DNA of 64,000 nt from Tectiglobus sp965247245 (GTDB lineage: Bacteria; Pseudomonadota; Alphaproteobacteria; Rhizobiales; Hyphomicrobiaceae): NCBI GenBank assembly GCA_965247245.1, contig CBDFGV010000003.1, positions 3,224,001-3,288,000 on the forward strand, given 5' to 3'. Under the pieces are notes generated by a model. The model worked only from the letters and a program-made list of their open reading frames with translations. It did not search any database and was not told where the DNA came from. Of this stretch, positions 17,126 through 26,028 are shown piece after piece. Position 1 is the first letter of the stretch. Every line of letters begins with the position of its first letter. A program made the position numbers and the translations under genes.

Positions 17126-18435
17126 CGCAATCAATCGATATCGACGACGCCAGGCGCTCGATTCGACGCCTGCAGCGCACTGGAAACATGACAGCGATCT
17201 TGCTTGCACTTGCTGTTGGCGGATGGGCTTACAACGCTGAGATTTCTGGCGCGGTCATCGCGCAGGGACAGGTTGTGGTCGAGACCAGCCGCAAGAAGGT
17301 CCAGCACCCCGGCGGCGGCATCGTTGGAGAAATACTGGCAAGGAATGGCGATACAGTCTCGGCCGGTCAGATCATTGTTCGTCTGGACGCAACGTTTCCA
17401 AAAGCCAATCTCGACATCGTATCAAAGCAGTTGAACGAGCTGATAGCCCAGCGTGCGCGCCTGATTGCGGAGCGCGACGGCCGCGACTCTGTCAACCTAC
17501 CAACGCTTTTCACAGGCTGGCGCCTCAATCCAGACATCGTCAAAGCAGTCAAAAGCGAGAGAAAGCTGTTTGAGTTGCGACGTCGTTCACGCGTCGGTCG
17601 CAAGGAGCAGCTTGAACACCGCAAGCAGCAAATCTTGAATTCAATCGACGGGCTCAAGATTCAGGCCGAAGCAAAGGCTAATGAACTGCAGCTGCTAAAG
17701 AGAGAACTAAAGGGCGTCCGACAGCTCCACAAGAAGGGCTTGATGGCGATCAACCGCCTGACCGTGCTTGAGCGCCAGCATACTCAGCTTGAGGGCGAGA
17801 GTGGCAACTTCATAACGATGGTCGCACGGGCCAAGGCCAAACTAGCCGAGACCGAATTACAAATCTTGCAAGTCGATCAAGACCTCGCAAGCACGGTAGG
17901 CCAGGAGTTGCGAGAGGTTGACCTCAAGATCGGGGAACTACGCGAACGCCAGCTCGCTGCAAAGGTCAAACTTCAGCGTTTCGAGATCCGCTCGCCAGAA
18001 AGCGGGATCGTAACCCAATCACGTGTTCACACCGTGGGAGGTGTCATCGGATCAGGCGAGACGATCATGGAGATCGTCCCGCAGAATAAGCAGTTCGTCA
18101 TCGAGGTCAAGATTGCGCCCCACGACATCGATCAGGTGCGCATGGATCAGTCCGCCCTCTTGCGCTTGTCGGCACTCAACCAGAGAACGACGCCGGAACT
18201 GAACGGCCGCGTTGTACTGGTATCGCCAGATGCTGTGCAAGACACGCAAACCGGCGAGCCGCATTACATTGCACGGGTCGAAATACCCAAGGATGAGCGG
18301 GAACGGCTTGGCGACGTTCGTCTGATTCCCGGGATGCCGGTCGAAGCATTCCTCAAGACGCATGATCGTAGTGTGTTGTCATACCTGATGAAGCCACTAA
18401 CCGATCAGTTCCAGCGCGTGTTCCGTGAAAGCTAG
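17122..18435 (+). CDS. Type I secretion periplasmic adaptor (HlyD/PrtE family)
   Basis: A membrane fusion protein that links the ABC exporter to an outer-membrane TolC channel. The 437-aa product has one N-terminal transmembrane helix (ILLALAVGGWAYNAEI). A barrel-sandwich start follows (GAVIAQGQVVVETSRKKVQHP), then a long coiled-coil hairpin at about 95-285 and a C-terminal beta-barrel (SPESGIVTQSRVHTVGGVI). It starts within the stop of the ABC gene (ATGA overlap), so the two are translationally coupled. No TolC-like outer-membrane gene is present in the window; a shared TolC elsewhere is expected. Confidence 0.93.
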   Translation: MTQSIDIDDARRSIRRLQRTGNMTAILLALAVGGWAYNAEISGAVIAQGQVVVETSRKKVQHPGGGIVGEILARNGDTVSAGQIIVRLDATFPKANLDIVSKQLNELIAQRARLIAERDGRDSVNLPTLFTGWRLNPDIVKAVKSERKLFELRRRSRVGRKEQLEHRKQQILNSIDGLKIQAEAKANELQLLKRELKGVRQLHKKGLMAINRLTVLERQHTQLEGESGNFITMVARAKAKLAETELQILQVDQDLASTVGQELREVDLKIGELRERQLAAKVKLQRFEIRSPESGIVTQSRVHTVGGVIGSGETIMEIVPQNKQFVIEVKIAPHDIDQVRMDQSALLRLSALNQRTTPELNGRVVLVSPDAVQDTQTGEPHYIARVEIPKDERERLGDVRLIPGMPVEAFLKTHDRSVLSYLMKPLTDQFQRVFRES

Positions 18436-18624
18436 GCTTAGAACGAACAGCCGCCTGTCATCGCATTAGGTGTATCAGCAAACCGGCGGACTTTCGGCAG
18501 TTTCTAGCATCATAACGCACCAAGCAGCTGCGTCCGACGAGCGGATCAGGCGATCGGCTGCAAGGTACACAACAGCTCAAAGCACTATCATCTGCTCCCA
18601 AACCGGCCACGGAAGGGGAGCAAC

Positions 18625-19914
18625 ATGAGTGCTTCAGCCAGACCACACTCATCATCTCGAATCGAGAATCGGATTGGAGTGGCGGCTTTAACCCGAGCCG
18701 TCATGCAAAATCTTGATCTTTCGCCTGTATTCGCGGAACTCGAAACAGCAGCCAACAACGGCCCTGCCAGAGGCGCTGCGCTAATGGACCTTTCAACGAT
18801 TGAGCAGTTGAAGGGCAATCTTGAGCGCGGGCTTCAGTACCAGTCACTGGCACTACAGCAATGCCAGATCTACGAAACCTACAGCGACGTTGATCCCACC
18901 CTGGATCTCCTTGTCCTGGCAGCTCCCATCCACATGGGCGGCAACACGCCAATCGATTTTCTCGTTGCGAATTCGTCGGTACGTCAGCGGACCGTGTTCT
19001 TGAGTGAGGAATTCGAACTGCCGGATCAGCTTCCCGAGCACGATGTCTGTTTTGTTGCAGCCCCTGGTGACTGCGATGAAAATCGCCAACATCTTGAGTA
19101 CATCAACGACTGCCTCGCCGACCTTGATCGCCCGATCCTGAATGCTCCTGAAAGAATCAAGCAGCTTGAGCGAGATGAGTTGGTCAAAACGACAGCAGGA
19201 GTTCCTGGTCTTTGCCTGCCCGAAACCTACCGCGTGCCGAGAACTGATCTAATCAGACACGGAGAAACAGGCACCTGGTCACTGGCGGCCTTTGCAAACC
19301 TGGGCACGCCATTCATCATCCGCCCTGTCGGCTCACACGCCGGTCGTAACCTGGAGCTATTGTCCTCATTCGATGAGATCTCATCATATCTGCAACGCTG
19401 CTCCGATGATGCCTTTTTCATCTCTTCATTCATTGACTACCGCAGCGATGACAAGCAGTTCCGGAAGTATCGCGTGATCTTCGTCAATGGCGAGCCATTC
19501 CCCTGCCATATGGCCATCTCTGAGCAGTGGAAGATCTGGTACTTGAATGCCGACATGCACCTTTCCCATGAAAAACGCATGGAAGAACGAGACTTCATGG
19601 TGAACTTCGACAATGGTTTCCGCGCGCGACACGAGCAGGCACTAATGGACCTCCCGAAGCGAGTCGGCTTGGAGTACTTCGGTATAGATTGTGCGGAAAG
19701 CCGCGACGGGAAGCTTGTGGTGTTCGAAGCCGACAATGCACTGATTGTCCATGACATGGATCCACCAGACCTATTCCCGTACAAGCGCGATCAAATGCAC
19801 AGACTATTCGCAGCATTTACTGAGATGCTCTATGAAACGGGCGACGGCTCCCCGCAACAACCGGATCACGGCCTGCAAGCGTTCGGCGCAATCTCCCAGA
19901 CGATCCCGTCTTGA
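18625..19914 (+). CDS. TPR-like/ATP-grasp ligase-type protein linked to type I secretion
   Basis: A 429-aa protein. Residues about 15-90 look like a helical, tetratricopeptide-like N-terminus (LMDLSTIEQLKGNLERGLQYQSLALQQC). A middle domain resembles the pre-ATP-grasp fold (DLLVLAAPIHMGGNTPIDFLV). The C-terminal half is ATP-grasp-like: FIIRPVGSHAGRNLELL as the nucleotide-loop region, FRKYRVIFVNGEPFPCH, and GIDCAESRDGKLVVFEADNAL with the acidic metal-binding EADN. ATP-grasp enzymes join a carboxylate to an amine or thiol through an acyl phosphate. A strong AAGGGGAG lies before the ATG. Its position, 190 bp after the adaptor gene and close to the RTX gene, suggests modification of a secreted product or synthesis of a small peptide; this is inference. 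Confidence 0.75.
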   Translation: MSASARPHSSSRIENRIGVAALTRAVMQNLDLSPVFAELETAANNGPARGAALMDLSTIEQLKGNLERGLQYQSLALQQCQIYETYSDVDPTLDLLVLAAPIHMGGNTPIDFLVANSSVRQRTVFLSEEFELPDQLPEHDVCFVAAPGDCDENRQHLEYINDCLADLDRPILNAPERIKQLERDELVKTTAGVPGLCLPETYRVPRTDLIRHGETGTWSLAAFANLGTPFIIRPVGSHAGRNLELLSSFDEISSYLQRCSDDAFFISSFIDYRSDDKQFRKYRVIFVNGEPFPCHMAISEQWKIWYLNADMHLSHEKRMEERDFMVNFDNGFRARHEQALMDLPKRVGLEYFGIDCAESRDGKLVVFEADNALIVHDMDPPDLFPYKRDQMHRLFAAFTEMLYETGDGSPQQPDHGLQAFGAISQTIPS

Positions 19915-19949
19915 ACGTTGCCCGCTTCGCGGGGAAGACGAAGGCACGG

Positions 19950-19969
19950 CTGCTCCTAAGTTGGAGCAG
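19950..19969 (+). terminator. Possible terminator hairpin between convergent genes
   Basis: CTGCTCC and GGAGCAG form a 7-bp stem with a 6-base loop, followed by TTCTTG. It overlaps the last codons of the opposing MFS gene. It could stop transcription from the secretion/ATP-grasp side. The weak T run makes this uncertain. Confidence 0.4.
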
Positions 19970-21170
19970 TTCTTGTGGTGGCAGCATCCTTCGCCATACG
20001 CGGCAGCGAAAGCACGAGAAGCAACGCTAGTGTCGCCATGGAAGCGAGTGTCAGGAAGGCGATAACGTAACTACCGGTGACATCAAATATCCGGCCGGCC
20101 AGAATGGGTCCAATAGCACCACCAACGGTCCCAAAGAATACAATCGCGCCAAAAATGGCGCCGACGGACCGGGTTCCGAAGTATTCGGCCACCGTTGGAG
20201 CAACAATCGTGAACAGACCGCCATGCCCAAAACCATAAACAAGCGCTGCTAAAAACAACGCAGCCCGCGTGTCAATCATGGAGAAGGCAAGAAGCCCGCC
20301 GGTCAACGGCAACAAGCAGAGCAAGAACCCTCTGCGCCCGCCAATGCGATCCGAGAAGGTCCCAATAACCAGGCGTCCGAGCACGCTGGCACCGGCTATG
20401 ACAGATAACAGCGTCGCCGCCTGTGCCGTACTCATTCCGAGGTCCATACCAAAGACCGGCAAGTGTAACGGAACTGTCGTGAGAGATGGAAAGAACAGAA
20501 ACTGGATCGCGCAGAGCGTCCAGAAGACACGAGACTTCAATGCCGTTGCGAGCCCTGAACTGGGACCTGAGGCATCGACGCCCGCCTCAGTCGGCTTGAC
20601 AGGCAGTCCGACGAGGAATGCCGCGATCAATAGACTACATGCCGCGCCAACGCCCAGCGTCCAAGCCGCGGTGCGCCAGTCAAACGACGCAATCAGAAAC
20701 GCCGCCAGCACCGGGAGCACCATCTGACCAGCGGCGGTACCTGTTTTGACAACCCCGGTCATCATCCCGCGTCGCTTGTCAAAGCAGCGCGCAACCGTAG
20801 AAAGGGTCACGACATCATGTGTGCTGAGCCCAAGACCGATGAAGACGCCAAAGATCAAGAACAGCTGCCATGGCTCGTTAATCTGCGAAATCAAAGCAAA
20901 GCCAAGACCGTAAGCGACACCGGTGACGGCCAACACGACCCGCGGTCCTAGCCGATCACCGAGATGCCCCATCACACCTGCCAGGATGCCCATGACAAGA
21001 AATGCAAACGACATGGCAGCAGAAAGCACCGTGCGCGACCAACCAAACTCATTCTCGAAGGTCTTGAAGAAAATCGAATAAGAGAACATCAGGCCGACGA
21101 TCATGAACTGCGTCAAGCAAGCGCCGGCAACGACCGCATAACGCGGATCGATCTTGTTGTCAGTTGGCAT
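19956..21170 (-). CDS. MFS transporter, OFA/monocarboxylate type
   Basis: A 404-aa permease with about twelve transmembrane segments and the MFS loop motif GHLGDRLGPRVVL between helices 2 and 3, repeated in the second half as GTFSDRIGGRRGF. The N-terminal MIVGLMFSYSIFFKTFENEFGWSRTVLS resembles the oxalate/formate antiporter and monocarboxylate transporter group. The substrate is probably a small organic acid, but the sequence does not say which. It is transcribed towards the ATP-grasp gene and away from the RTX gene, separated from the latter by a strong terminator, so it is probably an independent unit. Confidence 0.88.
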   Translation of the reverse strand: MPTDNKIDPRYAVVAGACLTQFMIVGLMFSYSIFFKTFENEFGWSRTVLSAAMSFAFLVMGILAGVMGHLGDRLGPRVVLAVTGVAYGLGFALISQINEPWQLFLIFGVFIGLGLSTHDVVTLSTVARCFDKRRGMMTGVVKTGTAAGQMVLPVLAAFLIASFDWRTAAWTLGVGAACSLLIAAFLVGLPVKPTEAGVDASGPSSGLATALKSRVFWTLCAIQFLFFPSLTTVPLHLPVFGMDLGMSTAQAATLLSVIAGASVLGRLVIGTFSDRIGGRRGFLLCLLPLTGGLLAFSMIDTRAALFLAALVYGFGHGGLFTIVAPTVAEYFGTRSVGAIFGAIVFFGTVGGAIGPILAGRIFDVTGSYVIAFLTLASMATLALLLVLSLPRMAKDAATTRTAPT

Positions 21171-21330
21171 GAAAGCGAGCTTTCAGAACTGGCTGCAGCA
21201 CAGCAGCATGAAGAACAGGTGGATTCTCTCTTCACCTAAGGCATGCGTGGCGCGTTGTCGAGCAACATGCATCGGCAACGAGCAAGAAGCCCGAAATCAT
21301 ATCACCTACAGTGCCCGGAGACGAGACAGA

Positions 21331-21358
21331 AAACGCCGCGGTGTTCGCAGACCGCGGC
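21331..21358 (-). terminator. Rho-independent terminator of the RTX gene
   Basis: On the minus strand GCCGCGGT pairs perfectly with ACCGCGGC across an 8-base loop, and GTTTTCTG follows. It lies about 55 bp downstream of the RTX stop codon. Confidence 0.8.
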
Positions 21359-21412
21359 GCACTTCAAATCGCAAATGTTTAGCTTGGCGTGACTCCAGCG
21401 CCCACAATAATG

Positions 21413-23137
21413 CTAGACGATCAGAGCACCATCGTCCTGCAACGTCTGCAGATCCAGGTCACGATCGGCCAGGACAACGACATCTTGCCAGCCCAACTGT
21501 GAGCCGCTGTAGACCGAAACGCGGGCACCTGCTGCAGTCTGCTCAAGGCGTACAACCTCTGACACATCTTCGAAATTCGTGGCTTTGACGAGACCGGAGA
21601 AATCCAGAACATCGTCTTCGCTGTTGAAGTCGGTAATAGTGTCAACACCGTCGAGGTCTTTGCGTTCCCACTTGTAGGTGTCTTCGCCTTCGCCACCCGT
21701 CAGCTCATCAGCACCTTTATAGCCGCGAATAACGTCGTTACCGTCGCGACCTTCTATCGTGTCGTCGTTCTTTGAGCCCTTGATGCTATCATTGCCGTTG
21801 GACGCGATCACGGTTTCAAAGCTGTTGATACTGTCGTTCTGACCGCTGCCCTGAACAGTGCCCTTCGAAAGATCAATCGTCAGGCCATTCGCACCGGACT
21901 GGCTGTAATCAAGGGTGTCCTGGCCAGAACCACCAACGTATGTATCCCGGCCGCCCTGACCGGCGATCACTTCATCGTTGCCGGAGCCGCCATCGACAAC
22001 ATCATTGCCCGCGTCATCGCTAATGAGATCGTTACCGGATTCGCCTTTGATGTTGTCGTCGCCGTTACCGCCGGAGATCCGATCATCGCCACTATTACCA
22101 AGGATGATGTCATTGCCATCCTTGCCAAGGATCAGGTCATCACCCTTACCACCGCGCAACTCGTCATTACCGGTTCCACCATCCAGCGCATCATTGCCGG
22201 AGTTGCCCCAGAGCTTATCGTGGCCGTTGCCGCCTTCGACAACATCGTTGTTGGCCATACCCATTAGCTGGTCATTGCCGTTGCCGCCGCTGATAAAGTC
22301 CGCACCGTCATCGTTGCCGCTGCCTGAGTCACCCCGGTCAATTAGGCGTGAGTTCGTCTGACCGACTTGCACCAGGAAAACGGAGTCATCAAAATCGTTG
22401 TCGCCTCCGTTCCATAGATCCTCAAAACCAACTCTGAGCGTGCCATCGGCAGTGTTGACCTCGGCAACGACGTGGTTGAGGCCATCCTGGTTGAGGTTCT
22501 GGCGGCTATGAAACAAGTTGCGACCATTGTCTGCACTAATTGCAGTTTCTTCACCATCGCTTGTCACATGAACCAAACGCACCGGACCTTCGCCGTTTGC
22601 ATTGGCGATGTTACCGTCAGCGTCGATCATCTTGAAGTTTGCGCCATCCTGATCAAGCAACGCCGGAACACCGTTTTGCGAATATCCGTTGGCAACGATA
22701 AAAAAGCCTAGTTCGTCGCCGGCCTCGAAATCGAAACCAACCGAGCTTTCCCCGCCAATCAGATCACCGCCGGAACCGCGAAGAGAGGCGTTCTCAAACA
22801 GGATTTCGACATCGTAGATCGTGCCGTCGTCAGCAATCTTGTAGACACCGAGAATGTTTTTGTAGCCAGCGGACTCGCTCAGGAATGTCACTTTGCCTTC
22901 GTAGGCTTCACTGACCTTCAGCGTATCAAGCGCAACCTTGCCGATGATAGCATCGCCGCCGGAAATAATATCGTGGCCATTGTTGCCGAACAACTGGTCG
23001 TCGCCACCGCCACCGCGGATGGTATCGCTACCGTTGCCACCGCTTATGTTATCGCTGCCGCCCTCGCCCTGGATTTGATCCGTGCCACGGGTTCCGGTGA
23101 GTTTATCGTTATTATCGGTACCAGTAATATTCGCCAT
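21413..23137 (-). CDS. RTX-type calcium-binding protein with DUF4114 domain, probable type I secretion cargo
   Basis: A 574-aa acidic, cysteine-poor protein. About five GGxGxDxLx nonapeptides open it (residues 10-60). A globular region follows that includes a DUF4114 signature (FEDLWNGGDNDFDDSVF, about 235-255). A long RTX block then runs from about 280 to 500, with more than fifteen repeats such as GGNGNDQL and GGTGNDEL. These repeats fold into a beta-roll on binding calcium outside the cell. The C-terminus ends in a short acidic-hydrophobic tail (DDGALIV), as expected of an uncleaved type I signal. I start it at the ATG at 23137 (MANITGTDN), typical for the class; an ATG at 23170 is in frame. 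The neighbouring ABC and adaptor genes are the natural exporter. No enzymatic domain is visible, so adhesion or matrix function is likely. Confidence 0.9.
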   Translation of the reverse strand: MANITGTDNNDKLTGTRGTDQIQGEGGSDNISGGNGSDTIRGGGGDDQLFGNNGHDIISGGDAIIGKVALDTLKVSEAYEGKVTFLSESAGYKNILGVYKIADDGTIYDVEILFENASLRGSGGDLIGGESSVGFDFEAGDELGFFIVANGYSQNGVPALLDQDGANFKMIDADGNIANANGEGPVRLVHVTSDGEETAISADNGRNLFHSRQNLNQDGLNHVVAEVNTADGTLRVGFEDLWNGGDNDFDDSVFLVQVGQTNSRLIDRGDSGSGNDDGADFISGGNGNDQLMGMANNDVVEGGNGHDKLWGNSGNDALDGGTGNDELRGGKGDDLILGKDGNDIILGNSGDDRISGGNGDDNIKGESGNDLISDDAGNDVVDGGSGNDEVIAGQGGRDTYVGGSGQDTLDYSQSGANGLTIDLSKGTVQGSGQNDSINSFETVIASNGNDSIKGSKNDDTIEGRDGNDVIRGYKGADELTGGEGEDTYKWERKDLDGVDTITDFNSEDDVLDFSGLVKATNFEDVSEVVRLEQTAAGARVSVYSGSQLGWQDVVVLADRDLDLQTLQDDGALIV

Positions 23138-23183
23138 TTCCAGACATGCCCTAAGTTCTGTACATTCCACGCACCGGTGGACC

Positions 23184-23216
23184 AGCCTGCAACCTAAGAA
23201 TTAGACCTTGCAGGCT
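23184..23216 (-). promoter_or_regulatory. Long inverted repeat in the RTX gene leader
   Basis: AGCCTGCAA and TTGCAGGCT form a perfect 9-bp outer stem. Inside it CTAA pairs with TTAG around a 3-base loop, giving a 33-nt near-perfect hairpin. It lies 47 bp upstream of the RTX start codon, between the divergent RTX and LLM genes. It could be an operator or an RNA element in the 5' leader. It lacks a T tract, so it is not a simple terminator. Confidence 0.55.
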
Positions 23217-23481
23217 ACCTAAATGCTCGAAGCAACTTTGCGTAAAATTTTATGCTGTTTGTGCGGGGTTAGCGGGTGCCAGAAGAATCCCATATTCTAC
23301 GGGATGTTTTGGGCGTTAAGAATTGATTCAGTGAGTCTCAAAGTTTCTTCAAAAGCCAATTATCGCCACCAACTTGATTCTGGCGCAAAGCTCCCAACTC
23401 CCGAACCATCACTTTGACGATGCCGATTTGGCGCATAGGGTGATGAAAAATAAGACGACCAGAACGGGGAGTTTTCGCGCC

Positions 23482-24504
23482 ATGAAAGTAGGGATCTTCA
23501 TAACTAATCAGCAAAGGCTCAACGCCGATATGGTCAGTCGTCTCGACGACCAGATCAAGATGCTGCACACGGCCAGAGATCGTGGCTGGGACAGCGTCAT
23601 GTTCGGGCAGCACTATCTGAATGAGGGCGACAATCAGCAACTGCAGATCGTACCATTCCTTGCACGAATGGCAGCCGAGGCCGGCGATATGCAACTGGGT
23701 CTGGGAATCCTTCTGCTCAACCTCCACAACCCTGTCTACACGGCTGAAACAATAGCCAGCCTCGACATCATCTGCCGCGGAAACTTCATCTTCGGTGTTG
23801 GCCTCGGCTATCGCGATGTCGAGTTCGAGGCCTTTGGCGTGCGTAAGGGAGAGCGGGTTAGAAAGTTTGAAGAGTACCTCGATCTGGTACAAAGACTCTG
23901 GACTGAAGACAGCGTCAGTTATGACAGCCCCGAATGCACGTTGGACAATGTCCGAATGAACATCAGACCGGTCCAAAAGCCACGCCCGCCGATCTGGATC
24001 GCAGCCAACAATGACCCGGCAATCAAGCGCGCTGCCCGTCTCGGCGACTCTTGGTTCATTAATCCCCATGCAGCAATCGATACAATCCGCCGCCAAATGA
24101 GTGTCTACCAAGATGAGCTCAAGGCGACAGGTAGGGGCTTCCCCGCCGAGTTGCCAATCGTGAAAGAGGTCTATTGCGCCAAGGACCGGGCAACTGCCCT
24201 CGAAATGGCAGGCCCATATCTTGAGGGCAAATATAAGGATTATGCCACTTGGGGACAGGACAAAGTCATGCCCGGTCAGGAGGATTTTACCCAGTCGTTC
24301 GACGAGCTATCCAAGGGCCGCTTCATACTGGGATCACCCGAAGAATGCTACGAGCAGCTGAAGCCTTATTGGGAAGAGTTCGGCGTCAATCATCTGCTGA
24401 TCCGCACCAATTGGGCCGGCATGCCGCTCTATAATTCACTGGCCAGTATTCGCTTGATCTCCGACGAGCTCTTACCAGAGCTGAAGAAGATCAAGCGCAG
24501 TTAA
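23482..24504 (+). CDS. LLM-class (luciferase-like) flavin-dependent oxidoreductase
   Basis: A 340-aa TIM-barrel protein of the bacterial luciferase-like superfamily, which uses FMN or coenzyme F420. It begins MKVGIFITNQQ. Typical stretches are GWDSVMFGQHYL, LDIICRGNFIFGVGLGYRDVEFEAFGV and KPRPPIWIAANNDPAIKRAARLGDSWF. Usual length is 300-380 aa. I start at the ATG at 23482 because GGGGAG precedes it and the core fold begins there; the frame is open another 108 bp upstream without family similarity. It stands alone between the RTX gene and a prohibitin-like gene. The substrate cannot be read from the sequence. Confidence 0.88.
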   Translation: MKVGIFITNQQRLNADMVSRLDDQIKMLHTARDRGWDSVMFGQHYLNEGDNQQLQIVPFLARMAAEAGDMQLGLGILLLNLHNPVYTAETIASLDIICRGNFIFGVGLGYRDVEFEAFGVRKGERVRKFEEYLDLVQRLWTEDSVSYDSPECTLDNVRMNIRPVQKPRPPIWIAANNDPAIKRAARLGDSWFINPHAAIDTIRRQMSVYQDELKATGRGFPAELPIVKEVYCAKDRATALEMAGPYLEGKYKDYATWGQDKVMPGQEDFTQSFDELSKGRFILGSPEECYEQLKPYWEEFGVNHLLIRTNWAGMPLYNSLASIRLISDELLPELKKIKRS

Positions 24505-24527
24505 TCACCGAGAAGCGATCTGGAAGA

Positions 24528-25451
24528 CTACGGCTTTGGCTTGCCGGTTCCCGGTAGCGACCAGAGCGTCTTTGCACCCGCGTCTCCACCCATAAAGGTC
24601 GACGGGAAAGTACCGCCCCAGCGTTCGACCTTCTTGTACTCGACGACCAACGGGTGCTTGGCAAGTGCTTCGCCCATGATGCGGATCGCTTCCGCCTGGG
24701 CCTCACCCTGGACCTTGATTTCGTAGGCCTTGCCGTCAGCGCGTGCCTTGTCAGCATCACGTTGTGCCATCGCCGTCTGTGTCACCTGGGTACTGGTGAG
24801 GCGCTGACGGTCCAGCACATACTTCTCGGTTTCCGCTTGTTCTCTCGCGACCTGCTTGGCACGAATAGCCTTCGTGTATTCCGGCGGGAACCCAACATTG
24901 ACGATCGAGAAGCCGGTAATCTGAATGGCATCCGGCATGCGTGCACCGAATGAATTCTGAGATCGATCCCGGTATTCCGCCCGCTTACGCAGCAGATCAT
25001 TGACGGTGTACGTGCTCGTAACACCTTTGACGGCGTCGTTGAGGCGTGGCTGGATGATACGCTTTTCGAATTGAACCAGGGAACCGAACTGAATGTAGAG
25101 TTCCTCGACATGGTTGCGCTTGACGAGCCAGTTCACAGTCACCGTGACAGGAAGTTCCAATGGGTCCTGGGACGCTGCTTCCATCTTCATCGTGAAGGCA
25201 CGTTCCCGCACCTCCATCTCTTCGACGGTATCGGCGTAGGGGATTTTCACATGGAGGCCGGGATCGACAACATCGATAACGTTGCCAAATCGCTTAACGA
25301 TGCCGACGTGGCCGGCATCAATCCGGTAAATACCCAGCCAAATGCCGAGAAGCACAAGGAAGACAAGCGCACCGATTAGAACCGAGCCAATCTTCAATGA
25401 TGAAAATCCGGGGCCTGGCATAGGAATGCGGGGAGTGGTTTGGGCATTCAT
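24528..25451 (-). CDS. Prohibitin-like SPFH/Band 7 membrane protein
   Basis: A 307-aa protein with one N-terminal transmembrane helix (about 20-42, SVLIGALVFLVLLGIWLGIY). An SPFH domain follows (IDAGHVGIVKRFGNVIDVVDPGLHVKIPYADTVEEMEVRERAFT, about 45-215), then a coiled coil rich in Arg, Gln and Ala (AKQVAREQAETEKYVLDRQRL). Prohibitin and HflK/HflC-like proteins form large ring or cage oligomers that organise membrane patches and restrain FtsH-type proteases. AGGAA seven bases before the ATG supports the start. A second SPFH gene, a slipin, lies 580 bp away on the same strand. Which partner protease is involved is not shown. Confidence 0.9.
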   Translation of the reverse strand: MNAQTTPRIPMPGPGFSSLKIGSVLIGALVFLVLLGIWLGIYRIDAGHVGIVKRFGNVIDVVDPGLHVKIPYADTVEEMEVRERAFTMKMEAASQDPLELPVTVTVNWLVKRNHVEELYIQFGSLVQFEKRIIQPRLNDAVKGVTSTYTVNDLLRKRAEYRDRSQNSFGARMPDAIQITGFSIVNVGFPPEYTKAIRAKQVAREQAETEKYVLDRQRLTSTQVTQTAMAQRDADKARADGKAYEIKVQGEAQAEAIRIMGEALAKHPLVVEYKKVERWGGTFPSTFMGGDAGAKTLWSLPGTGKPKP

Positions 25452-25660
25452 GGGACAATTCCTGCGGGTCTATATCGCCTGTACCCGACAACCAAAAAAT
25501 CAGTCGGGCAATTCAAAACGACTTCAGTCACGACTCGATAAAAGCCGCCTAGCTATCTGTTCTTACGTACTAATACGATACAAATGTTGATATTTTGTTC
25601 AGCGTTGCGCGGCAGTACTGTTGTATTGCCGACTTCACCCTCGCCCGTTAGAGTCAGGCC

Positions 25661-26017
25661 ATGTCAGAACCACAGCAAAAGTCCGATGAACCAGGCGAAT
25701 CCAGCTCGGGTTGGAACAAGAAGACAGAGTTCGGCGAACCCGTATGGGTCGACGTCCTCAAGTCTATTTGGACTGGACTGGTAATGTTGTTTTTCACCAT
25801 CATTGTTGGCGGTGCACTGGCCGTTGCGATCATTGCGCCCTGGGGCCGCGCCAGCCACGACTGCTCAATCTACTGCGTGATCCGCAATTACTTTAATGCT
25901 TGGTGGGAATCTAAGCCCAGTACATCAGCACGCGATCTGCAGTTTCGTCTCTATGCCATGAACCATAAAAAGAAGGCTCCCGGGATGCCTCCCGAGAGCC
26001 GCTTTGTTCTGCGCTGA
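25661..26017 (+). CDS. Small single-pass membrane protein of unknown function
   Basis: A 118-aa protein with a charged cytoplasmic N-terminus of about 40 residues and one hydrophobic segment at about 42-65 (WTGLVMLFFTIIVGGALAVAII). A short C-terminal region with two cysteines (HDCSIYCVIRNYFNAWW) follows, and then a basic tail. I do not recognise the family. It lies alone on the plus strand between two SPFH genes. The last 15 codons coincide with a terminator-like hairpin, an economical overlap. The start lacks a strong Shine-Dalgarno sequence, but the hydrophobic profile makes a real gene likely. Confidence 0.6.
   Translation: MSEPQQKSDEPGESSSGWNKKTEFGEPVWVDVLKSIWTGLVMLFFTIIVGGALAVAIIAPWGRASHDCSIYCVIRNYFNAWWESKPSTSARDLQFRLYAMNHKKKAPGMPPESRFVLR
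25975..26010 (+). terminator. Terminator-like hairpin overlapping the end of a coding region
   Basis: GGCTCcCGGGA and TCCCGaGAGCC form an 11-position stem with one mismatch and a TGCC loop. GCTTTGTTCT follows. The hairpin lies inside the last codons of the small membrane protein and about 29 bp beyond the 3' end of the converging slipin gene. Confidence 0.55.
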
Positions 26018-26028
26018 CGCACTAATCA

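Noticed and set aside
21640..23120. Repetitive DNA inside the RTX gene as a possible CRISPR or minisatellite
   Set aside because: The periodicity is 27 bases with variable sequence and encodes GGxGxDxLx nonapeptides; there are no identical repeats with unique spacers.
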